In this document: positions 10,921 through 21,886 of the stretch, in pieces | Layout of the letters: the number at the start of each line of letters is the position of its first letter | Position numbering within the stretch: position 1 is the stretch's first letter | NCBI GenBank assembly: GCA_037974665.1 | Contig: CM075770.1 | Coordinates: forward strand, 9,312,501 to 9,376,500 | DNA length: 64,000 nt | Direction of reading: 5' to 3' | Origin: Ehretia macrophylla | Taxonomy: Eukaryota; Streptophyta; Magnoliopsida; Boraginales; Ehretiaceae | The notes under the pieces: generated by a model | What the model was told of the DNA's origin: nothing | Databases searched by the model: none | Seen by the model: the letters and a program-made list of their open reading frames with translations, nothing else | Position numbers and translations under genes: made by a program

Positions 10921-11109
10921 TGAAATTTTAGCGTATTTGAAGCCAAGATGTGTGATTATTGTAATCGTCATCTTGTTTGCGCGTTTCTATTTGACCTACG
11001 TTATGGGACGCTGACCGTTCCGAGGTAGATGCTTTTGTCAAGAGATTCTTTATAATTGTTTTCATGTCTTCATGCATAGTAATGGTCCACGTAATCGTTT
11101 TCTGGTTTA

Positions 11110-11560
11110 GGGTTTGTTTGGATTCAGGGAGGAAAAAATAATAAAAGAAATAAAAAAATTTAATAATAAAGGAAAAGAAATAAGAAGATTAATTCTTATT
11201 TGAATTGAAGAAAAAAAAATATAAAGAAAAGGTTAAGAAAGAATTTTGTGTATTTTTTGTTTGGATTGGAAGGAAATGAAATGAAATGATAAGTTTTATA
11301 AATAATTTTACAAATTTGTCCTTTTATAATATATTTCTTGCATGGTGGTACTACTATAATTTTTAAAATATGCTAAGTCTAATTTCGTCATTGAACTTTT
11401 CAGTTTTTCCCTTACCTCCTTTTGACCCCAATTTGGGGTGATTTAAAGTATAAAGTCATAAATGATTTTTAAAATCTTCCCAAATCATTTTCACCCATAA
11501 CCCTCCAAATCACCCCAAAACCATTCCTTCGTACCCAAATCACTCAATCCAAACATAGTG
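11110..11560. mobile_element. Tourist/PIF-Harbinger-like MITE with TTA target duplication
   Basis: Terminal sequences TGTTTGGATT (left) and AATCCAAACA (right) are inverted, and TTA sits at both edges (11107-11109 and 11561-11563). It is AT-rich, 451 bp and non-coding. The 3-bp TTA duplication is typical of PIF/Harbinger MITEs; the match of the outermost 4-5 bases is imperfect, so the family call is inference. Confidence 0.6.
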
Positions 11561-11563
11561 TTA

Positions 11564-13155
11564 AAGACTTTGAAAATGAAATTTGGAGCAATCTTTCCTA
11601 AGAATGTTCATTAGTTTTTTCTTTATGATTTATGAGAGACTTAAAATATTTTATATCACTTAAAATATTACACAAGAAAATTAATGTTGATACTTCTTGT
11701 ACATAAAACAAGAATCATAATACAAGCGCAAATTAAGAAATTAATTTAAAACATATTATAATTCCTTCAAGAGGAAGTTTAGCTGACTCTCGGTATATCT
11801 CTGCAACTGTTTTAATGGTTGTGATACACGCATCGACGGCAAAAGGGTGCACTAAGCAAATCCTAATTGAAACAAGCAGTAATGTTTCATTTTAATCATT
11901 CTCTCATTAATTACGGTAAAAAGTATTATATTGGATGTCAAATTTCTTATGCATATATCATCAGAATTTTGTTGTATAGAAAAGGCCGATGGAGGTCGAA
12001 GAATACGTTTTTTTTTCTCTTTAATTCCTTTTTTTTTTTTTGAAGTGCTACTGTATCTGAATTTAAAGGATTTAGATTTTAGAATAACATTGTGTTTTAA
12101 ATATGGTTGGACGACTCAAAAATATTGCTTTTATCTTTCAAGAAAACAGAAACAAGAGAGTTGCCACTAAGCTTTTTGCTCTAGTGGTATGATTTTCGCT
12201 TTAAGTGAAAGACCTTATGAGATCTATTCTTAGAATTAATATCTTGAATGATTTAATATTAGTAAGCCTCCGTTTAAATAAAAAATAAAATGACCTACAT
12301 CCAAAGTGATAGTAGCATATGGTGTATGTACACCCATTGGCATATAAGTGTTTGTATTCGAGATTACTGGTACTAGAGTCACTGATAGAGCCATGAACCT
12401 AATGTCAGGGTGTGTACTCGTATAGTAATAGAGTTCAAAGTGTATATTTATACGGTAAAAATGTTCAATATAATGGGTTTTTATTTAATCCAAAACAAAA
12501 AACAAAAAATAAAAAATTCAAGTTGTGCACACCCTCAAACTCAAGTGGTTATGCTAGACTAGAGTACTGATGATTTTTAACAAATGAATAGTGTATCCTC
12601 ATTAATTACGTCGCTCTTATTTAATTGCCTTATGCGGTTTATCATTATTTACTATTTGAGTTTTGCTATTGATCTTACTTTATGCTATACAAATTTTCTT
12701 AAATATTGCATGCGTTGCTATAATAAATAAAACTAAATTTTAGAAACACACACTAATATTTAAATATTTAAAGCACAACTTTGAGCTTTATAACTCACTA
12801 CGTGTATTTATAAATGTCACAAGTGAAATTAATCGTTAGCAAAGAATGATGAGATTTGGTAAAAGCCAGGAGAATAATATTTTTGAATAGGAATGATTTT
12901 GCTTAGAAGGGTTTCGGCCAGAGCCTAAAAAGAGTTTTGTTATAATATGACGGTACTGGCTTTTATATTTGTATCTATGTAAATTTGACATGGGCTAGTA
13001 GCTCACTTCATTTGGTTTGTAATATGTGAATATGTTTTTGTTTAATTTCTATAAAATTTAGTGTTATTCTGTCAATCGTCTGACATGTACCCGGATATGA
13101 GTTAATATATCTTGTTGATTGTACCTTAGAATTTTTAGAAATTTGAAAGATGTAG
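11564..13155. other. Intergenic with dispersed repeats, no gene seen
   Basis: Holds the second copy of the 10030-10920 duplication (about 12045-12890) and a degenerate tRNA-Pro-like sequence at 12177-12236 (CTAGTGGTATGATTTTCGCT). No coding region supported. Confidence 0.55.
12177..12236 (+). repeat. tRNA-Pro-like sequence, copy 2
   Basis: CTCTAGTGGTATGATTTTCG, then a degenerate anticodon stem and GAGATCTATTCTTAGAAT, resembling tRNA-Pro A and B boxes, followed by an A/T-rich tail. More decayed than the other two copies (7820, 35070). The shared order suggests one old SINE family. Confidence 0.5.
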
Positions 13156-13164
13156 TTATTGAAA

Positions 13165-13577
13165 GGGCAAAATGGATAAATAGTTCCTATTATTTATAAG
13201 TTTTAGATAAATAGTTCTCATTATTTAGAAGTCACGCGATTAGTCTCTATTATTTGTAGAAGTCCTACCAATAGTCTACATTGTTTCAAAAGTCACTCAA
13301 TTAGTCTTTATTGTTTACAAAAGTCTCTCCATTAGTCCTCAATATTTGTAAATACATTTGCAAACATTAGGGACTAAAGGAGGAACTTTTACAAACAATG
13401 AGGACTAATGAAAAGACTTTTACAAACAATAAGAACTAATTGAATGACTTGTAAAACAATGGGGGACTATTGGTGAAACGTTTATAAATTATGGGGACTA
13501 ACTGCGTAACTTTTAAAATAATAAAAAATATTTATCAAAAATTTGTAAACAATAGAGACTATTTGTGAGATTTGCCC
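13165..13577. mobile_element. Foldback MITE copy 2 with 9-bp target duplication (MULE-like)
   Basis: The element begins GGGCAAAA and ends TTTGCCC. It is bounded by the perfect 9-bp direct repeat TTATTGAAA at 13156-13164 and 13578-13586. Inside, left-half TTAGTCTTTATTGTTT-type phrases face their complements in the right half. A 9-bp duplication is the hallmark of Mutator-like elements, so the family (also at 10396 and 41473) is probably mobilised by a MULE transposase. No coding capacity. Confidence 0.85.
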
Positions 13578-13586
13578 TTATTGAAA

Positions 13587-14851
13587 AGTCGATAGTTTGA
13601 CGATTTTCATAGTCATGCTAGTGTTAGATATAAGTCATAGAACGGCTATGGATGGTGATAGGGTTTTGTTGGGATAATTTTATTTGACACCCATTGCACA
13701 GGTTGTGGATGGTGCTAGAGTTTTTTTTTTTTTTTTTTTTACGTCTAATTTTGTTTAACACCCATTGCACATTTGACAAGTGATACTTAGAATTCACACT
13801 TTTTAATCACATCTCTTCTGTTAGTGATCTATTAATTTTTAAAAAAAAAATTAATAAAAATCATTTTTGTATTTACTATATGAGAGAATCAATAAGTTCT
13901 CACTTAACTACTTTTTTTTATATTTATATTATTTAACTATGTAAACACTCACAACATCCACTAATTATAATAAAGCATTTATGTACAATATTTCTAACCG
14001 TCGTCGTAGGACGGCGCTACACTTTGGGTCATGGAATGTTAATGGTTTCCATATTTTGGCATATATTACACCTTCGTGAAGATTTCCTACCGTCTGATTA
14101 GTCGTAAAAAGTCATGGTGCATGTCCTGGTATTTATTTTCGAGACAAAAATATACTGGCATACTTTATCGGTTTTCCTACTTTTCCAGGTTGACTATGTG
14201 AACTCATTGTTTTAAATGACGAACAGTGATAAAGCTGGCATTGGAAGTCAAGGTGACCATTATAGTGGTGGAGCTAATAATTATGGGTTGGGTATTATTA
14301 ATGAATAATTTTTTTACAGAAATTATTTTTTTTTAAAAAACTATTAGTTTTAGTTACGTCTTAATTAAATCATGTTTTTGATGTTGAGATATCATAATAT
14401 ATTATCCCTCCGCCATTTTCTATATAATAGAATTGTGATTATGTTGAGATAATAAATCTCTTTAACAATTTAAATTTTTAATTGATGTAATGATTTAATA
14501 TGGTATCAAAATCTAAATTATCAAAAAATTTAAGATTCAAGTTTTGACGTCATCAATTTAAAATATTAAAACATTTCTAAGTCAAAACATCGTCAATTTA
14601 AAACATTTGAACTATCTGCAAGCTAGGTTAAACAACATTCAATACAATAGAATACATACAATCCAAAAACAGAAGTTATTGTTTGTCATAATTGCAATAC
14701 ATACAACAGAAAATGAAAACACATATACAATACATAATAAACTTTTACGTAAGAAAAGCGAAGGAGTAACACAAACCATGCAGTGCTCCAAAAATTAGTC
14801 GCTTAATTAGTGAAATAGATGTATCAAGACCGTAGCTATGGTTTCCAATAT
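13587..14851. other. Intergenic and 3' flank of gene copy B, no gene seen
   Basis: Contains a partial direct duplication around a T22 run (ACACCCATTGCACA at about 13690 and 13755). From about 14450 it holds the flank shared with 8380-8660. No convincing open frame. Confidence 0.6.
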
Positions 14852-15355
14852 TCAAAGATTTTGCAGAAGAAAGCAAACTGAAAGAAGGATAGCGTAAACG
14901 GTCCAGGTTGCGATCTTAAACCCGAGAGGAAATGAATCGCCGGCAATGAGGAAGAAGGCTGTGATCCCAAAAAGGACCCCAGCACGCTCCAGAAAACGTG
15001 ATTGATTTGGAAACTTGAGAGATAGCTGTGTTGCCATGAACATTGCAGACACAGCAAACACTAGGGCAAGCCGAAATAAGTGGAATTGAAGATTTTGGAC
15101 AGCTGCAGAGAGACAAAAGGCTGCAACTATTGCTGGCCATTGCAGGTGCTGGATACGTTGAGGATGATCATCGATGGGTGGTACAGCTTGGGGCTCATGA
15201 TCATCTTCAGCTATTGAAGCAGCAGCAGCTTCAAGATCGACTGCAATTTCTGCAGTTGATGATAGTGGCTGGTCGGACGATGTTGGAAACATAGATTCCA
15301 GTTTTGCTTTCATGGAGAGAATACATTGCTTAAGCTGACTTGAAGTGTTGCCCAT
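14852..15355 (-). CDS. Small putative N-myristoylated multi-pass membrane protein, copy B
   Basis: Single-exon frame of 167 aa, paralogous to copy A about 6 kb away. The start MGNTSS again fits N-myristoylation (Gly2, Ser6). It has a longer acidic, Ala-rich linker (about residues 35-58) than copy A, lacks A's 7-residue insertion, and keeps the full C-terminus ending LLQNL. Hydrophobic segments: WPAIVAAFCLSAAVQNL, FHLFRLALVFAVSAMFMATQ, AGVLFGITAFFLIA and FKIATWTVYAILLSVCFLL. Membrane segments are the most conserved parts between the copies, consistent with purifying selection. Function unknown. Its upstream region quickly enters a ~120-bp satellite (15415-15779), so the promoter has been interrupted or replaced. 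Confidence 0.7.
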   Translation of the reverse strand: MGNTSSQLKQCILSMKAKLESMFPTSSDQPLSSTAEIAVDLEAAAASIAEDDHEPQAVPPIDDHPQRIQHLQWPAIVAAFCLSAAVQNLQFHLFRLALVFAVSAMFMATQLSLKFPNQSRFLERAGVLFGITAFFLIAGDSFPLGFKIATWTVYAILLSVCFLLQNL

Positions 15356-15414
15356 CTTTTAATCTGAGTGAGAGAGTACTGAACCCTGATTATGCATGCG
15401 TTTTAACTTATTAT

Positions 15415-15779
15415 AAAGGAAAGAGAGAGTCAATTATGCCAAATATGTCTCTATGTGGTGTGATTATGTAAGATAATTATGTTTCTACGTGGTGTTGATT
15501 ACGTGTAAGATAATTATAAAGGAAAGAAAGAGTTAATTATGTCCCTTTCAAGAAATTGAGACTATGTCTCTATGTGGTGTTGATTATGTAAGATAACTAT
15601 ATTTCTATGTGGTGTTGATTCCATAAAATAATTATAAAGGAAAGAGAGAGTTAATTTTGTCCCTTTCAAGAAATAGAGACTATGTCTCTGTGTGGTGTTG
15701 ATTACGTAAGATAACTATGTTTTTATGTGGTGTTGATTCCATAAAATAATTATAAAGGAAAAAGAGAGTTAATTATGTC
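15415..15779. repeat. ~120-bp tandem satellite, about 3 copies (left flank of retroelement nest)
   Basis: Units carry TCCCTTTCAAGAAAT, GAGACTATGTCTCTATGTGG, TGTTGATTACGTAAGATAA, TTCCATAAAATAATTATAAA and GGAAAGAGAGAGTTAATTAT in order. The same satellite resumes at 33935-34110 beyond the retroelement nest, so the nest appears to have landed inside, or recombined with, one satellite array. Confidence 0.85.
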
Positions 15780-16394
15780 TGATATCGATCTCAATAATGA
15801 CAGATGGTGATTCATTCCAGACAAGATTTCAGGAATTCCGGGTGGACCCTATGACGAAGCTTCATGTTTTATAAATAGGTTTGTCATGTTTTAATAATAG
15901 GATATGACAGGAATCTTTTGTCACTTCAGATTCCCTTTAAGTCATGTCTCGTTTGTCTGTTTGTAATAGGTGAGATTTCCTTTATTAAAGGAAACCGCTT
16001 TTGTCGCATCAGGTTTATCTTATTGTGAATTATTAGGAATCTCTTTATGTCATGTCAGTTTTTCCTTTATTAAAGGAAGCTGCTTTAGTCCTTGTAAGGA
16101 ATAGAAAAGATTCCGCTTTGTATTATTAGGCTTTGTAATGGTTTGCCTATAAATAATTAAGAACCCCCTGACTAAAGGGGCAGAGTCAGATTTGGATTGC
16201 AATACATCTTTCTTTCTCTCAAATCTTATCAGAATTTAGTCAGATTTGAATTGCAATACATCTTTCTTTCTCTCAAATCTTATCAGAATTAGAGTTAGAG
16301 TCAGATTTAGTTTGAAACACATCTTCTACTTTTCTTTCTCAAAGCTTCCCTCTTTAGCCATGTCTTCCGCCTCCCGCTCTTCACCTTTCCCTTA
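15780..16394 (+). repeat. LTR / intergenic control region, copy 1
   Basis: Begins TGATATCGATCTC and ends CCCTTA just before the primer site. TATAAATA at 16148-16155. At 615 bp it is longer than copies 2 and 3, because of a ~50-bp internal duplication (TTGCAATACATCTTTCTTTC at about 16197 and 16251). Confidence 0.8.
16148..16155 (+). promoter_or_regulatory. TATA box of element control region 1
   Basis: TATAAATA inside the repeat block, about 240 bp before the primer binding site. The same box lies at 21576-21583 in copy 2 and 26977-26984 in copy 3. Confidence 0.7.
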
Positions 16395-16395
16395 G

Positions 16396-16408
16396 TGGTC
16401 TCAGAGCC
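16396..16408 (+). promoter_or_regulatory. tRNA-Met primer binding site, unit 1 (one mismatch)
   Basis: TGGTCTCAGAGCC follows the repeat block after one base. Initiator-tRNA-Met primer sites of plant retroelements and caulimovirids read TGGTATCAGAGC, so A to C at position 5 is a decay mutation. Confidence 0.8.
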
Positions 16409-16510
16409 TAGTTAACTGTAGCATTTTCCTATTCTGGTATTGAAGGTCTTAAACTATACTTGTGTGTTGAACACTAGAGTCTTTGGCAATAGGGCAATAG
16501 CCGTTAAAGA

Positions 16511-18381
16511 GTGAATGAAGGCGCAGTAAGTCCCGTAGTAAGTCCAGTCATGACCAGTGTATCCACCATGGCTGATCTTTCCCTGCCAGAACAAGAAGTT
16601 GTTGCTAACAACTCTGAAGTCACTTCCTTTTTTCCTTCTGCATCTCATTATGAGGTAGACATAACCCAAACACCTCTATCTACCAAACTAGGAGAACTCT
16701 TCAAACTCTCTCCGTTAAACCCATACTCATATTACCAAACTTCTCAACTCACACAAAAGTTGAAATCTTTATTACCTATCAAGCCAGCAGCCCTTACAGC
16801 CGTGTACAAATCCTCTACAGTCTCTGTACAATCCGTATCCTCTTCCGAACAAGTTCGTTCTTGGAACGCGTCAACATGATCAACTTGGAGAAATCTTCTT
16901 TAGAGAAGCATTATCTTGATTCAGACGAGTTCAAGAGAAAAAGAGAACGACTCGCTGAAAAGCTCAAATAGCCAGCTAAGCCGAAGAAGAAGTTCTCTCA
17001 TCCTTGGAAGCATAACCCAAAACCAGATCATGCAGTCTGGATACCAAGTGGAAACTGCGAAAAAGCTTATTGGATTGATCTCACACCACCTCCTCATTAT
17101 CTCTCCAAAGAAAAAATTATCCCAACCGGGTGGGGTGATGAAGACGAGAAAGTAGGTCCTAGTGAAATTTTCTCAGGCATTTCGTCCTTTGATTCCTTTG
17201 ATCCATTTGAAAATGATTCATCATCTCAGACGATTCCACCATACAAATGACTAGTTCTTATGCAAACTCTTGTGACTCCGTTCTACACGGACACCACAAG
17301 AACACGAACTCAAAACCCAGTGCAGACTAATCTTGATGATTCAAAAACAACCAGTGACCAGGGAGAAACTTCCCAAGCTGGTGAGCACCGGAACCAACAG
17401 CCGTCACAAGCACAAGTCTCACAGGTTCCACAACAGCAACCTCAGAGACAACAAAATATTGAAGGAAAAGTTTTCATCCCATATGCTCCAGATCACAAGC
17501 AATTCTGGAACATTGATGCAATTCCTCCTGATGACAGACTCAAAAATCTTGAGAAAATGGATGCATGGATAAATGGAGAATCTTTTCGAAATCCTACTCT
17601 TGAGATAAGAGATATCATTGACCGTCTTGTTGCTACTTTTACAGGATCACTTCGCAGTTGGTGGACAAGAATACTGTCAGAAGAAGAAAGACAGATCATC
17701 TTGACAGATGCAGATCCTATTCAGATATTCCTAAGATGTCTACAAAACATTTTCGTAGGACAAACAACCCAAGAAATTGAAAAGGCAGAAAAGGAGTTCT
17801 TACTCAACAAATGTTGTGATGTTGCAAAACTTGGAGATTACTATCTTAGACAGGAAGCTCTGTATTTTATCTTTGGAAAAAATACATAAACCATCAAGAA
17901 GGCGTTCGTCTTTAACATGCCACAACCTCTTCCTGAATTGCTCGAAACAGAGTTCAAACAAGCCAATATTGCAGATCTAAGACAAGTGAGTCTTGCTCAC
18001 TTGTACCAGATGGCCAGAAAGTTTATTCACGATCAATGTGAGTCCAAACGACTTGACAAACTTCTCAAAAGCAACGAGCAGAAAACAATGGATACCTTTT
18101 GTCGAAAAGATTTCCAAAAGTTTGGTTGTCACACTCACAGCCACTCTCCATGTTCGTGTCACAAATACAAGAATTACAAACATCAGAAAAGGTTTCACAA
18201 GTCCAGAAAACCTTTCAAAAAGTTCAGATTTGTGAGGAAAAGAGCAAAACATTCCTCTTCCACTAAATATTTTCTTTGTGGAAAGAAAGGACATTTTGCA
18301 AAGGATTGTTACCTCAAAAAGTCCAAGAAGTTACCAGCCAAGCTTGTTCAGTTCATCTCAACTCAAAACTTTGATGACTAG
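16511..18381 (+). pseudogene. Gag/coat-like region with CCHC knuckle, unit 1
   Basis: Readable in pieces in different frames (about 16511-16879, 16916-17155, 17260-17889, 17917-18381). The N-terminal part is Ser/Thr/Pro-rich and of unknown role. Next come a Gln/Pro-rich linker, a capsid-like segment (MDAWINGESF onward), a His/Lys-rich basic stretch, and a CCHC knuckle at about 18265. The first Cys of the knuckle is replaced by Tyr (YFLCGKKGHFAKDC), so it could not bind zinc normally. The stop at 17887-17889 is also present in unit 2 (23235-23237), but the inverted copy has a sense codon there. Confidence 0.8.
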
Positions 18382-20535
18382 CTATGCACATGGACTTCCG
18401 AACCAGATCAAGCCATCCTTAACCTTGATACAGCCTCATCCTCAAATCTCACCTCAGAATCCGAATCATTTGATTCTGAACAAACCCTCTCCATAGCCAA
18501 AATACACAAAACCACTAAACAACCAATCCTTACTACTTCCAAAGCTACCTTTACCCTAGGACAGATCTATAAACCATACATAAAGCTTGTTGTAAACCCT
18601 CCAAGATATGTTCCTATCACCGTTACTGCACTTCTAGACACAGGTTCATGTATTTCTTTCATGAAATCCAAATGTCTTCCTCCTGAATTTTGGATATCCT
18701 CCAGAGCAACCTTTACCACTGCTTCTGGTAGTGGATTTGCAAGTGAAGTACATTTCATGACCATTTTCATACACTTATCCCCAGATGTCTCAGTTCGACA
18801 CAGCTTTTACTAGTATGATCAATGCTGTGAAGATATTCTCTTAAGAATGGATTTTCTCACCTTACTTGCTCCATTCTCATTTTAGACAGATGGTTTCCAA
18901 TTCCTGCATAATCAGTATACGCCTTGGGTATCCTTACAGAAATTGCCCTCACAGGTTTCAGCCATTCAAGATGATGAATTTGTTGAAGAAATAAACCTCC
19001 TCATTTCCTGTTGCGGTGATCTTCCAAACAAGTTTTGGGAAAGAGAGAAACACTTCGTCTCTTTACCTTACAGAGAAAATTGGCAGATGCCACACCAAAC
19101 CGCCTCTCATCCAGGAATGCCAAAAGATGAAGATCTTTGTCAAGCTGAAATTCATACACTACTTGAGCAAGGTCTCATCCGACCATCCAGATCTCCATGG
19201 GCAAGTCATGCCTTTTATGTCAATAAAAGATCTGAACAAGTCCGAGAAAAGAAAATATTGGTGATAGATTATCGCCAACTCAATGATCAATTGCAGGATA
19301 TCATATACCTTCTTCCAAAAAAGGAACATCTCCTTCAGAAGCTATCCAAAGCCAAATTTTTCTCCAAATTTGATATGAAATTCGGATTTTGGCAAATTGG
19401 TATTACTGAAACTGATAGATTCAAAATTGCTTTTGTTGTTCCACAGGGACATTATGAATGGAATGTCATGCAATTCGGTCTCAAGAATGCACCATCCGAG
19501 TTCCAACACATAATGGATGATGTGTACCAATCCCTTGTGCAGCACTGTATTGTCTACATTGATGATGTTTTGGTATTCAGTAACACAACTGAAAAATACC
19601 ACCAACATCTCCGACAATTCCAGGAACTAACCTACCAACATGGATTAGTTCTAGCTGAATCCAAGATAAAAATTGGTCTAAATGCTATTGATTTTCTTGG
19701 TTTGCAGATAAGAGAATGACACATTCTCTTATAGGACCACATATCAAGTAAAGTTCTCGACTTTCTTGATGAACTCAGAACTGTTACACAGATCCAGCAG
19801 TTCCTTGGCCTCATCAATTATGCCTCATAGCATGTCCCATCATTGGCCAACTACACCAGCCAGATTTCCAAGTACCTCCGAAAATCCAACATTGGAAATT
19901 GGTCTTCAAAAGCCACAGTTGCAGTTCAGAAGCTAAAGAAGTTATGTAAGGCACTTCCTCCTCTCAAGATCCCAGGTCCAGGACAACTCATTTTGCAGAC
20001 TGATGCTTCTCTTGATTTTTGGGTAGCAGTTCTCATTGAAGAAGACAATGGACACAGACAAGTCTGTGGTTAGAAGTCAGGATCTTTCACGCTAGCACAA
20101 CGTAATTATCCCTCTTTCAAAAGAGAAGTTCTTGCAGTTATTCAGGGAATCAAAAAATTCAAGTTTTATCTTGCTCATAATCCTTTTATTATTGAAACAG
20201 ATTTTAAAGGATTTCAGGGAGTTCTCAAAAGAAAGCATAATTATATTCCAGATCCACAACTCATCCGATGGACAGAATGGATTTCCCAGTTCAATTGGAT
20301 AATGCGACACATCCCAGGCAAAGAGAATATCCTTGCTGATTTTCTCTCTCGCACACCACCATCTGAGAAAGCTGTATGCATTGTAAATCCAGATGGTCGC
20401 ATACTCCCATCTTCCCTTGTTCCAAGTCTTACTCCAGGAAGTTCCAGCTCATATTCAGATCCCACTGATGGCCAGTCTCAAACATTTTATGATTTAAGTC
20501 TAGATCAACAGGCACAATTTCTCGCAGATCACTGA
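18382..20535 (+). pseudogene. Protease, reverse transcriptase and RNase H region, unit 1
   Basis: Aspartic protease core LLDTGSC at about 18631; RT from about 19150 with VIDYRQLND, PQGHYEWNV and YIDDVLVFS (about 19555); RNase H from about 19985 (QTDAS) to HIPGKENILADFLSR (about 20308-20350). The longest open piece is 18943-19719. Stops at 18883-18885, 19717-19719 and 19828-19830 are shared with unit 2. Unit 1 lacks about 54 bp at 20524-20527 relative to unit 2, with GCAG at the breakpoints. Not functional. Confidence 0.85.
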
Positions 20536-21207
20536 TTTCTTTGAGAAATTCGTTGAGATCAAGCTCAGACGAATTATTGATCTATTGTCCTCTGTCTATT
20601 ACGATCGCAATGTTGTTCGTTACAATCCCCAGTATGAAGAACCATGGGATACAGTTTTTGATTTCAATAATTATGACTTTTCTAAGATGCAATTCTTGTA
20701 TCTTTGGTATTGGCTTAATTATTATCCTATGGCAATTCTTTTTGATCCAAAACTCATTCAGAGATATGTTTGTGTGTTCACGCAGTCTCGCTTTATCAGG
20801 CTATTCTCGCAGGTGTTCCAGTTATTTGATCCTCCAATACTCACCACTGGTCAAATTATTCAGCACCATCAGGTTTTCATCATTCGTCTCACAGATGTTT
20901 AGAATCGTGCCATTCCGCCAACCATCATTCCAATCAACCATTTCCACCTCCAACAAGAGCCTTGGGAATATTTTATTTCTTGGGAACAATGTCTTAGCAT
21001 CAAAAGAGCTACTGCTAGAGCCCATGGTCTAGATGTTTCTGATCCCCGAGAATTTTGGCACGTCCGCTTCCCTCATAGCCCCACTTTTCATGAGCATCTT
21101 CTCGCCTTCCAGAATTTTTCTCAAGAAGATGGCTATTCCACTGAAGACCTTGGGTCTGACTACGACCCATGAGGGGGAGATCTTAGCCAAAATAGTCAGG
21201 AGTGGGA
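20536..21207 (+). pseudogene. C-terminal region downstream of RNase H, unit 1
   Basis: About 220 codons in broken frames after RNase H, rich in Phe, Tyr and Trp, followed by purine tracts. No known domain was recognised and no integrase motif was seen. Unit 2 is more open here (26097-26636), suggesting it was coding in the active ancestor. Confidence 0.6.
21171..21207 (+). promoter_or_regulatory. Polypurine tracts before control region 2
   Basis: GAGGGGGAGA (21171-21180) and AGGAGTGGGA (21198-21207); the second abuts TGATATCG directly, as the plus-strand primer of an LTR element would. The same pair occurs near 26571-26608. Confidence 0.65.
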
Positions 21208-21767
21208 TGATATCGATCTCAATAATGACAGATAGTGACTCATTGCAGACAGGATTCCAGGAATCCCGGGTGGACCCCATGACGAAACTTCGTGTTCTGT
21301 AAATAGGTTTGTCATGTTGTAATAATAGGATATGACAGGAATCTTTTGTCACTTCAGATTCCCTTTAAGTTATGTCTCGTTTATCTGTTTGTAATAAGTG
21401 AGATTTCCTTTATTAAAAAAAACCGTTTTTGTCACGTCAGGTTTATCTTATTGTGAATTATTAGGAATCTCTTTATGTCGTGTTAGTTTTTCCTTTATTA
21501 AAAGAAGCTGCTTTAGTCCTTTTCAGGAATAGTGAAGATTCTGCTTTGTATTATTAGGCTTTGTAATGGTTTACCTATAAATAATTAAGAACCCTTGACT
21601 AAATGGGCAGAGTCAGATTTGGATTGCAATGCATCTTTCTTTCTCTCAAATCTTATCAGAATTATAGTAAGAGTCAGATTTAGTTTGAAACACATCTTCT
21701 ACTTTTCTTTCTTAAAGCTTCCCCCTTTAGCCATGTCTTCTGCCTCCCGCTCTTCACCTTCCCCTTA
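21208..21767 (+). repeat. LTR / intergenic control region, copy 2
   Basis: 560 bp, starts TGATATCGATCTC and ends CCCCTTA; TATAAATA at 21576-21583. Lacks the internal duplication of copy 1. Confidence 0.85.
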
Positions 21768-21768
21768 G

Positions 21769-21781
21769 TGGTATCAGAGCC
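21769..21781 (+). promoter_or_regulatory. tRNA-Met primer binding site, unit 2
   Basis: TGGTATCAGAGCC, a perfect match to the initiator-tRNA-Met type site, one base after control region 2. Confidence 0.85.
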
Positions 21782-21886
21782 TAGTAACTGTAGTACTTCC
21801 CTATTCTAGTATTGAAGGTCTTAAACTATACTTCTGTGTTGAACACTAGAGTCTTTGGCAATAGGGCAATATCCATTAAAGAGTGA

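Noticed and set aside
20380..21207. Integrase downstream of RNase H in the retroelement
   Set aside because: Neither an HHCC zinc site nor a DDE triad spacing could be seen in unit 1 or the more open unit 2.
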